Shown here one piece after another: positions 10,896 to 19,489 of a DNA stretch of 64,000 bases; position 1 is the first letter of the stretch, and every line of letters starts with the position of its first letter. A program made the translations under genes and the position numbers. A model generated the notes under the pieces. The model was not told where the DNA came from. It ran no database searches and saw only the letters and a list, made by a program, of their open reading frames with translations. The DNA is from Neodontobutis hainanensis (Eukaryota; Chordata; Actinopteri; Gobiiformes; Odontobutidae): the NCBI GenBank assembly GCA_024349245.1, contig JALDNG010000492.1, positions 1 through 64,000 of the forward strand. The letters run 5' to 3'.

Positions 10896-12223
10896 ATGTC
10901 TGACCAACAAATCCAGGTATACGTTTATAGAAAGACATTGATACAATTTAGTACATAAACTAAAATGTGCATAAACTGTTATTAATATAGGCACTGGAAC
11001 AAGATCTTCAGTCTGGGTGCATTCAGTCAGGGAGAATGTACATATTCAAAAACACAAATTGTGCAGACTTCCTTAGAATAAACTATTCTGCCCACCTGAC
11101 AGTGTTTGAGGACACAAAGGTAAGTCTCCACTAATTTTCATTGCAAGACAAAATTGCATAAAACACACTTGAGTTTAACATAAAAGTCAAATGTATATTT
11201 TTCACTTTTAGACTGAACAGCTTTTAGGCAGGATTCACAAGCTGGTTGGTAAAGACATGGATGCCCTAAAGAAAGAAGAGGATGTGGCAGAGGTTATTTT
11301 GCCAGAAGTAAGATAATTTCTGATGATTTTTACAATTTGGGTTGTTGCACTTGTGTAGCAATATATTTTTATTACAGGTCATAATTCAGTGGCTGAGAAA
11401 TCATTTTGGCATATATCGCCATGAAGCAGAATGGATCCTAAAGCATACCACTCCTCCCAGTGACACATACTGGTAAGCCTGGGACTGTCGTCTGAGAGCA
11501 GGAGAAGGCCAAACAATTACTAACACTACTACTAATAATTGTGCAATTATACCTACAGGCTGCATATTGACGAGATCAACATGTCAACAATCACCATAGA
11601 AGATGTAAATACTTATGTTCTGACTATTAATGACAACCAATGCTCAAAAAGATCATTTTTGAATGTATTGCTGCAGCTTTCAAGCAATCTTCTACAGAAG
11701 ATTTTTTCAGAAGTTGTTCTAATGGATGGAGACAAAGCCATTGCAAACGTGGCAGCTACCTGTAAAAGGTTTAAATCAGTTGTGACACAGGAAACATTTC
11801 TCAAAGACATACACTATAAATGGCTGAACAGTAAGTAGACCCGTCTATTCCAATTGTAATATGAAAGATAGATTTAAAGACTTTTAAACAAACTAAATTA
11901 ACACTTATGTACAAATGTATTTGAAGGTGTAATAGATCTTAAAAAAACTGGACCAGATTTCCAAAAGCAATTACAGCAGATGTATACAATTAGTACAAGT
12001 CCTTCCCAGGAGATACAAACGTTTCATTATATATTTGTGAAGCTATTTATTATTTAAAATCTCAGATTGTGACTATTTAAAAAGAAGTCTGTGACAAATA
12101 TTTTTTCCAGGCTGTATTGGCAAAGGAAAGTGGGGAGAACTCCAGGGCATCTATGCTGCTTTCAGAGAAAATTGGGTTTCCAAAAGTAGTCATGTGGAGG
12201 TTTCATTTTGTTGTTCAAGGTGA
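10896..12223 (+). CDS. F-box-like gene, six exons, unit 1 (predicted 241 aa)
   Basis: Assembled from splice signals: exons 10896-10916, 10991-11119, 11212-11307, 11378-11472, 11559-11830 and 12111-12223. All introns are GT/AG, all phases join without a stop, and the frame ends at TGA 12221-12223. The product would start MSDQQIQ|ALEQDLQ. Exon 5 carries an F-box-like segment (about residues 150-203: LSSNLLQKIFSEVV ... AATCKRF ... FLKDIHYKWL), the part of SCF ubiquitin ligase adaptors that binds Skp1. The N-terminal half (KNTNCADFL, QWLRNHFGIYRHEAEW) and the short C-terminus match no family I know. The last exon also has a donor-like CAAG|GTGAGG at 12219, so the transcript may continue. The first exon lies against the gypsy remnant and is in frame with its tail in unit 2. 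Substrate and role are unknown. Confidence 0.6.
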
Positions 12224-12360
12224 GGGCAGTCCAACAGTTTAGCTAATGCCATTGCTGTAGGTTTACATTAGGATGCAGTAATGATGGCAATTTCAATATC
12301 TTACACTATACACTAATACTTAATAGTGACCAAACACTTGGCACAGGCCACAACAAACAA

Positions 12361-13356
12361 AGGGAGCTTTTTTAGCCGGCCACTTTTAAAAGTGGCAGAT
12401 CACTTTTAAAACACCTTTTTTAAAAAAACACCTTTTGTTGTTTAGCTGCAAATTGTTGGAAATATGTTATGGTGTATTACTTTATATCAGTTAAATAATC
12501 AAAGTTTTTACCAACGAGGAGTTTATAATTATTTTTTAATAGTGTAAGATATTTCAATCTAAACCTAAGGCACTGGCCTTGTCAGAACGACCAATTCGTC
12601 AAGGGGTCTGTCTGCAGACTACAGCCCATACACCATTGATACATGGAGTAAATAAAGTCTTTGTCGCCCTCTTTTGGTGAATATAGAGTAGTGTTTGAAC
12701 CAAGTAGAGCACAATGTGTGTAATACTATGCCATTGAAAGATTTATATTATAAAACGGCATACTTATAAGAATAAAATATAAGAAGCCATTGTATTTAAA
12801 CATTGTCTTTTAGAAAGTGACCTGACCTCTGATTAAAATGGCATCCAAAAGGAGGTGGCATTAAAAGAGACTACAATAGAATCATGTTTTTCACTTCTTT
12901 ATTTCTCCTAAAACGTGAATAGCACATTGTATAAAACGTACAAATTAATATATTAACATGAAGGTCAAATAATTGGTGGTCATTTGCGTTCTAAGTCCAA
13001 AAATCACTCTGAGCTCGATTTACCAGTCTGGCTAAGTGGCTAGGCTAACAGTAATGTACCAAACACATAGTTTGTATAGATGAGCACATAATTAACTATG
13101 TTCACAAACATGTCTTACAGCTGTCAAAACGCCCTTTCTATTTCAATCATGTGTGTGAATTTTTAATAATATAAATAGGCTATTTTTCTCTGACCTGTTG
13201 AGTAAAGTCGCATATACATTAGGATACGTGGCCAAAGGCAGCCGTTTTAACAAAAGTGGCCGGACGGTCGGACTGTTTTCGAGAGGCTAGAACCATGGCC
13301 GTCTGTCATCATAAACCATCAAAAGTGGTCTGTCACTTTTAAAAGTGGAAAGCCCT
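12361..13356. mobile_element. MITE-like DNA element with palindromic TIRs, unit 1 (~1.0 kb)
   Basis: The left end AGGGAGCTTTTTTAGCCGG is followed by CCACTTTTAAAAGTGGCAGA and TCACTTTTAA. The right end, reversed, reads AGGGCTTT followed by CCACTTTTAAAAGTGACAGA and CCACTTTTGA. The roughly 30-base terminal inverted repeats each contain the palindrome CCACTTTTAAAAGTGG. The interior has no transposase. No target-site duplication is clear. Size and TIRs suggest a non-autonomous DNA transposon of hAT or a similar type. Confidence 0.6.
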
Positions 13357-13539
13357 AAATGCGCCCTCTGGTGGTTGTGGCTGGTGAACTGGAAATACAT
13401 CTGCCAGTTTAGGATCTCGGCGCTGCTGTAACAAGGTTAAGACACAAGACAGAATAATAGAACATAGTTTGTTTCAACACTTTACACTATGGCCATGTTA
13501 TTATTAATTCATATATTAAATACTTGATATAAAGAACCA

Positions 13540-13782
13540 GTTGAAACACAGTGGCGCGCGTGCTGGCGTAAGCACGTAGGCTACAGGTGCTGGTTGCTAA
13601 GTTCATCTGTTCGAGCTAAAAGCGCCATTGCAAATTTGCAAACTTGGCTGTGAGAAAATAACGCACATTTTGAGTTTTACTCGACGATTTCTTCGAAAAA
13701 GAGACTTCAACTCCGGACTTCCACTAAAACATCTGCTGAGCACCCACTGACCAGGACTACGAGACCGTTTTGAGAAAAAAAG
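13540..13782 (+). promoter_or_regulatory. Putative promoter/5' non-coding exon of the Ser/Pro-rich gene, unit 1
   Basis: A locally CpG-richer stretch (GTGGCGCGCGTGCTGGCGTAAGCACG) leads to a non-coding segment ending in a strong donor, GAAAAAAAG|GTGAGACTT at 13782. The next acceptor in phase with a start codon is TTTTCAG at 14729, 12 bases upstream of the Ser/Pro ORF ATG. The same arrangement is present in unit 2 (donor after 25773) and unit 3 (donor after 38018). The start of transcription cannot be fixed from sequence. Confidence 0.4.
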
Positions 13783-14740
13783 GTGAGACTTAATAATTTT
13801 ACATTTTCACGTTATTTTCAATGGGCTTTATCATTACTACTACACGGCCCAACATAGCGACCAATACTTTTAAGCAAAATCAGCATTTATCAGGATTACG
13901 GTATGTTTTATAGTAAATTTACTAGAAAATGTGTCGCTTTTTATCTGCTCAACGATTAGTTAGGCTATTTGATAGGACTACAATACAGAATTATCAAGTT
14001 AAAAGCAACACTGGTGATGATGAGTAAAAATAGTTGATTTGTTTGGTAAATAATTGACATGTACAAGTAAAGACCACTGTGCTTAGGCCAAGAGGTTATG
14101 TTTAGACCTACACTGTTTGTATTTGAGCTTTTAATGTAATTGGGTATATTCATAAAGTCTTATACACTTAGTAGACATAGTTTCTGTTCTTTATTGAAAT
14201 TAAAACAGTAACAAAATAATACATTGTTTAAGCTAGCCCATCTGTCCAGGCGTGGAAAGCAATAATAAGTGAAAGTCAAACTTTAATTCCAAAGCATTTT
14301 TAAAACAAGCTTAGCTGTGTGCTTAAGTGCTGTACAAGTCATATAGACATGAAACAATAAAGTAAGAACTGAAACAGACTATAACCATCTGAAATACAAA
14401 AGCACTTAAATATAACCTCTTTAAAGTAACACCATTTGTGTTCTACTGTAACTTTAGATTTGTTGCATTTCAATGTAAACCTTGTGACTATGAAAGAGTT
14501 TTTGTCAATAATGTGTCTATTGCACCTTTTATCTGTTAAAACCTGTCAGAGTTTGTCACTATAAAGAATTCACATGATTGACTTAAACCAGTGACACTAG
14601 TTTAACACTTTGACAAAGACATAAAAGGATATTTATGGAGCATTACACCAATATGTGTCGTATTTGAGAATAATAATTGTGTAACTATGACATGCAGCAG
14701 TATTTTAACTGAATTTTAACTCTTTTCAGATCTTCACAAA

Positions 14741-15639
14741 ATGGCCCAGCGCGTCTCCTGGACGACGAAGCCCGGGTGTCCTGATGTGCTCCTCCTGCGC
14801 AGGCTGCTCACACACTCCACACCCACTGTTCCATCTACACCTGCCTCCTCCACAAGGCCCTCTAACAGTGCTTTAATGTCTGTCTCTCCACAGGAGACAC
14901 AGGGCTTCAGCTGGACCTGTGTCCTGGCTCCAAACCCCAACAGACCTGGCAGCCCACTCCTGATCCTGCGCAGGATCCCTCCACCTGAGGCTAAGGTCTC
15001 TGACACCCTCTCCTCCTCTTCAAGCTCCTGCTCTTCCTCTGGTTCTGACTCTAGTTCCTCCTCTCGCTCCTCCTCCCCCTTCTACCCCTCTGTATCCCCC
15101 CCTCGCCCCACTCGACCCCCTAAGTCTCATAATAGGATCCTCACCCTTAGCTGCAGCTCCTCCTCCCCCTGCTCTTCTCCCTCCTGCTCCCCTCCTTGCT
15201 CCACTTTCTTTTATCTGCCTTCTGCTAAGAGTCCTAACTTGAGCTCTAACTCCTCGACCTGCAGCTCTCCTCCCCTGCTCCTCCCCTCTCCACCCCTCAC
15301 CCCTGCCGTCTCTCCTCCCCTGCTCCTCCCCTCTCCACCCTCACCCCTGCCGTCTCTCCTCCCCTGCTCCTCCCCTCTCCACCCTCACCCCTGCCGTCTC
15401 TCCTCCCCTGCTCCTCCCCTCTCACCCTCACCCCTGCCGTCTCTCCTCCTGCTAATGGCTCTGATTCTGTCTCCAGCTCTGGATCTAGCTCCTCCCACTC
15501 CTCCCCCTCTCTCCCCCCTCACTCCTCTGGTCTCTCTAGTTCTTCTAAAAGGAGCCGTAAGCGTGGCTCCAGCTCCTTATCCTGCTCTCCTGCCTCTTCT
15601 CCTCCTCCTGCTAAGGTCTCTAAGCTGAGCTTTAACTAG
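14741..15639 (+). CDS. Ser/Pro-rich putative nuclear protein, unit 1
   Basis: The ORF starts 12 bases after an acceptor (TTTTCAG|ATCTTCACAAAATGG). Residues 1-85 (MAQRVSWTTKPGCPDVLLLR..., PRPGSPLL-like block, IPPPEAKVSD) are of mixed composition. They are followed by a Ser tract (SSSSSSCSSSGSDSSSSSRSS) and a Pro/Ser/Leu region made by a 44-bp VNTR. The open frame stops at 15628. However, another frame of the same exon ends in a more protein-like tail: SSSKRSRKRGSSS (a basic nuclear-localisation-type cluster) and AKVSKLSFN followed by TAG at 15637-15639. The VNTR unit is not a multiple of three, so frame depends on copy number. I recognise no family. Confidence 0.4.
15265..15440 (+). repeat. 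44-bp VNTR in Ser/Pro exon, 4 copies (unit 1)
   Basis: The tandem unit CTCTCCTCCCCTGCTCCTCC followed by CCTCTCCACC and CTCACCCCTGCCGT is present four times with one-base length differences (45, 44, 44, 43). It is pyrimidine-only over long runs on this strand. Since 44 is not divisible by three, each added copy rotates the reading frame. Confidence 0.9.
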
Positions 15640-15820
15640 CCTCCCCTCCTGCCCCTCCTCTCTCCCCTCTCTCTCCTCCTTCTGCTGATTTCTCTCTTTA
15701 AGATCTGATGCCCTCTTTCTTTCTTTTGAGGTTTGTGTCACTGAAAATCTGGGTTAAGTATAAAAAATTTTTTTTATCAAGTTTTTGTTACATTTTAAAA
15801 TAAGTTTTGTTAGTGAGTGT

Positions 15821-15940
15821 TGTCTGGTGGTGGTTTTGTGGTGTTTTTTTTGGTGGTTTTGTGGTGGTTTTATGGTGTGGTGTCTGGTGGTGGTTTTGTG
15901 GTGTTTTTTTTGGTGGTTTTGTGGTGGTTTTATGGTGTGA
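15821..15940 (+). repeat. 60-bp G/T minisatellite, 2 copies (unit 1)
   Basis: Two copies of a 60-base G/T-rich unit (TGTCTGGTGGTGGTTTTGTG, then GTGTTTTTTTTGGTGG..., ending TTTTATGGTGTGG) lie about 180 bases past the Ser/Pro stop codon. The strand asymmetry is extreme: almost no C. Confidence 0.9.
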
Positions 15941-16461
15941 AAAAATCTGAAAAATATTGAATGTGTTAGTAGCTGGTTAAGTTTGATTTTGCTGATTTGT
16001 TAAAAAAAAAAAAAAAAGGACAAAAAAAAGTTTGTTTTTTGGTGGTGTTAAGTTACATGTCGTTTGTTTTGTGCAAAATGCAAAGGTAAGTATCTTGTTG
16101 AGATGGATGTTAAGTGTTTTACCCATGACAGGTGTAAAACATTTTAACACATGTTAACCACACAATTTACTTAATTCTATGTATTTTAGACTTTAGTATC
16201 TTTGACTTTACTCAGATGATAATGAGAGCCTAAAACATGTTTCTTTTGAGATATTTGCTCAATGTTTTAGTTTGGATTAACACTGTCTGGATATAGATAT
16301 ATTTATAAAAACACAAATATTAAAAAATAAAAGCAACACATTAAAAGGAAATGCCGTTCCCAAATAAGTGAGCATGTAAAAGATGAGTGTTCATTACCTA
16401 CGCTTGATTAACTCTTCTTCACAGATTCACATGCCATTTTTCTCTTTTGATTTTTACAAAG

Positions 16462-17860
16462 GTGACCGACAGTAAAGACACGGCAGTAAATATTGTCCAA
16501 GAGCTTGTGAATCGACGAGAGAAGAGTAAACGCAAAGAAAGGAAATAAAGGAAAGAATTGAAGCACATAGAGAACCATGAAAGAGAGGAAAGAAAGCTCA
16601 GAGAAAAGTGGAAGCAATGTTAGTATTAATCATGTTTATGAACACACATTTGAAGGAAGCAGGTCGGTCTAAGTCAAGTGTAATAAATTAATTTATCTCT
16701 TTTCTCTTCCAGTGAAGAAAGTGGTGTTCGATGGAGCGGAGGAGGGGCAGGACTCGCCAGATTCACACTAAAGGTAAGTATTATTGCAGACTCAGAGAAT
16801 ACACCAAGCAGCACAAGGTTTTATTCTTTAAACACAATAGAAGAGGACTGTCTCCGGTACAAGAGAGAGTTGTGGCAACATTTTTACTGCCTTCATGTCT
16901 CCATCTGATGCTGTCATGAAGAATGGTGCATTTCTTTATTTTACTCTCACCATTTCTTCTAGAGATTAAAATGGAAGACATATTGTTGTCGTAAAGAAAA
17001 TGGAATTAAGCAAAAAGTGTAAGGCACAGTAATAACGCCACATGAAGAAGAATATAAGAGATGAAATGCAAAGTAAAGGGTATAAGAAAGAAGAAACAAA
17101 ACAAAAACTGTTTTCTTATCATGTATTTAAATGTTTTAAATAATTATGTAAACTCAAATGTTCAGATATATTCTGGCCTCATTTGTTTTTATGTTTTTAG
17201 GAGATGATGCAGATGATATTAAAAGCTAAACATCACAAGATTTATTTTAAATGTGTATCTATTTAATACATGTGACAGTCTGTTATAGCAGACATGTCTA
17301 GATAAATTTGCACTGCATTTGTTTCATTACTGTCTCTGTTTTACAGGTGAAAATAGGAGCCATGCTGTAGATAAGGTGAAGAAAAGCCGGGAACAATAAA
17401 AGGAGAGAAAATAAGTGAAGATGATGAGCAAAAAGAAATCAAACCAAAGATATGTACGTATTCATGTTGTTTATAATTCAAACCATTGTAAGTTATACAG
17501 TGGTTTGTTCATTCATTTTCTACTGCTTAGTCCCGTCAGGGGTCGCGGGTGTAATTTATATAGTTATTCATAATTTCTTCTTAAATCCAGAAAGACATCT
17601 GTGGTGAGATGACCTACACAACAAAACACTCTGAAGGCTACAGCATCATTGTGGAGACAAACCTGTCCTGGACTCTTCTCAAACAATGGATCACAGCCTC
17701 AGACTCCAAAAGAAGAACATGTTCTCTTCAGTGAGACGTGCTAAAGCAGGACAAGAACATCAGGCCCCACAAAGGAAAAGAGACCGTCAATAACTTAAAC
17801 TTTAATAACTCAATAAGCCTCGTTTTAACATGGAAAATAAATGAGTGGGTAAAATAATTT
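16462..17860 (+). other. Set of small coding-like exons ending at a poly(A) signal, unit 1
   Basis: Exon A (16462-16618, after TTTTACAAAG) reads VTDSKDTAVNIVQELVNRR, then a Lys/Arg/Glu-rich helix with one frame break at GGAAATAAAGG, and joins at CAAT|GTTAGT to exon B (16713-16773), which gives KWKQ-LKKVVFDGAEEGQDS and a stop at 16769. Further candidates are a segment after TTTACAG at 17347 (GENRSHAVDKVKKSREQ) and one at 17591 (KDICGEMTYTTKHSEGYSII..., stop in RRTCSLQ), followed by AATAAA at 17836. Together they look like the 3' part of a gene for a charged, possibly coiled-coil protein. It may be downstream of the Ser/Pro exon or separate. I do not recognise it. The stop in exon A is present in all units. 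Confidence 0.3.
17505..17560 (-). repeat. Short RTE/SINE 3'-end fragment, repeated in each unit
   Basis: CATTCATTTTCTACTGCTTA followed by GTCCCGTCAGGGGTCGCGGGTG is, on the minus strand, the standard 3' end of fish RTE-derived SINEs and LINEs. The same piece is at about 29490-29540 (unit 2) and 41975-42020 (unit 3), and in full SINE context at 62410-62470. Confidence 0.6.
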
Positions 17861-18147
17861 GCTTGTTTATGGCTGTGTAATTATTAGTCAAACACTATGA
17901 GGAGAATATGGTTATCTTACATTGATAATGACTTTTTGGCTGAGCATACTCCAGGAATCAGCACTGTTATCAGATTTGGCTTATCCACTCCAGCCAGTTA
18001 TTTTACTGATTGAGTTTTATAAACATTAAATACAAGAAATAGACCTTTTTTCCCCTGTTAAAATAACTTATCAAATCTGATAAGAACAATATGCTTTCAT
18101 TTAGAAAATTATATGTAATGTTACAAAATGATGGTACGTTTCTACAG

Positions 18148-18265
18148 TTTCATCGAGTCCTCCAACATATGGGACGTTGCTGCCAGGGACAGAGAGAGCG
18201 CTCTGAAGAGAGGGGATCGGCTGCATGTACATTGCCAGTTTTGCGACTTAAAGTCTTTCCCTTAA
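18148..18265 (+). other. Possible terminal exon near the unit end, unit 1
   Basis: After TTTCTACAG, one frame reads SFIESSNIWDVAARDRESAL, then KRGDRLHVHCQFCDLKSFP and a stop at 18263. Units 2 (about 30138) and 3 (about 42611) carry +1 and -2 changes inside GAGAGCGCTC, so only unit 1 keeps this frame. It is of unknown family and could be a relic. Confidence 0.25.
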
Positions 18266-18848
18266 ATATTCAGTCGATCAGTGCTGGCACTTAGGCAACC
18301 ACTCCTGGAGCATGACTTCATGGAGCCACTGGGAGTTGGAAGGGGCTGTTGTTGACTTTCAATGTAGGAGGAGATGACGTCTGGCAATTAGGGAGGTAAA
18401 GCAAGAACCTCCATTTGTGCTGATGAATACTGTGTGTATTCCTCAGGAAGGCCAAAGACGGCCACATGTGGAGAAACACAGGCTGAGACTGAGAGAACCT
18501 TAGACATTGTGTCAAAATAACTCCAAAACTGCCAAAAATTTGGGAAAGTGCTTTCTTAACTGGAACCATGTCTTATAAGTGTTGATAACAACTGGGTTAC
18601 AGGTAAGGCCAGAGGGACTGACTGTGACTGAATTCAGTCAGTAAAGCAAGTAAAGAGGATGATGGACATGACTGTGCTTCCAATTGACAACAGACTTTGA
18701 TAATGTAATTCTATTAATCCTGCCATTCCACAAAAATGAAAAATGGTCTTGTCTATGGACTTAAAAAAATATATATTCAAATATGATAGCCTTACTGAAA
18801 CAAACCAAAGTCACCAAAAAGTTATGCATGCATGTTTTTAAGAAAAGC

Positions 18849-18940
18849 TGCTCCAAGTGAGATTTGAACTCACAACCTCAGCATTACTCTGCAGGTAACT
18901 GTCTTATAAGTACTGCGCTGACCGATTGCGCCACTGGAGC
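18849..18940 (-). tRNA. tRNA-Ile (UAU) copy in unit 2, damaged D-arm
   Basis: This copy is the same as unit 1 except that two bases (GC) are missing in the 3' strand of the D-arm (CAGCGCAGTA instead of CAGCGCGCAGTA). That shortens the D-stem to anticodon-stem link and probably prevents normal folding. The intron, anticodon TAT, T-arm and acceptor stem are unchanged. It is best treated as a probable tRNA pseudogene unless the loss is a sequence error in a GC dinucleotide run. Confidence 0.75.
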
Positions 18941-19489
18941 TTGTTCAACAGCAATCAGGACACAAACCTACAGCTAAGAAACTACAGATTTATGAAACCG
19001 TTTTATCCTCAGTCCCCTAAAACCAGTCAAGATCCTCTCAGGAATTTTTCTAATCTATTCTCTCCTGCTCTGCCTCGTCAAACTCATTTGACACGGCCAC
19101 AGTGAGTTCCAGTAAAACCAGAATTGAAACTTTACCAGAATCCAAGTCAGCATTTGTGTCTGATTTAGACTTAATGAAACAGTGGCTTCGTGCTCTGTTT
19201 TTCACACATCTACGTCTATGTGACACACAGCAATGTGTGGTCACATTGTTTTAATTTCATTATTGTGTGGTTTCATCATTGATGTACATTCAATGTGAAA
19301 ATGTGATGTTGTGCAGTACCATTTTCTGCCACAAGGTGGCAGCGCCCTTGTGAGACGGCATGTGCTCTTCTGGCGCTGCTCTGTCAGACCGGCAGATGCA
19401 GCCAAAGAGAACAAGAACTGATCGTGGGTCCGCCTCATTTGTTATTTCTTTTGTAGTGGGTCCACCGGCCAATACCTGCTACAGTTTCT

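Larger units (their letters stand above)
6760..18758 (+). repeat. Tandem duplication unit 1 (~12.0 kb)
   Basis: First of three head-to-tail copies, running from ACTTAAAAA(A)TATATATTC near 6760 to GTCTATGG just before the next ACTTAAAAA at 18759. It is co-linear with units 2 and 3 over its whole length, with mostly small indels and few substitutions. Content: tRNA-Ile(UAU), gypsy remnant, F-box-like gene, MITE-like element, Ser/Pro-rich gene, minisatellite, charged-exon set, terminal exon. Unit 1 is the only copy with the Ser/Pro ORF open over 295 codons. It lacks about 18 bases near 17173 that units 2 and 3 share (CTCCTCAGACTAAACTCA). Confidence 0.95.

Noticed and set aside
11539..11838. Single-exon 99-codon gene (and its copies at 23528 and 35512)
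   Set aside because: Its first and last codons lie in introns; the coding part is exon 5 (11559-11830) of the six-exon gene.
13000..14700. Further exons between the MITE-like element and the Ser/Pro exon
   Set aside because: The open frame 13965-14153 on the minus strand is AT-rich, has no splice logic and no motif; it is an intron.
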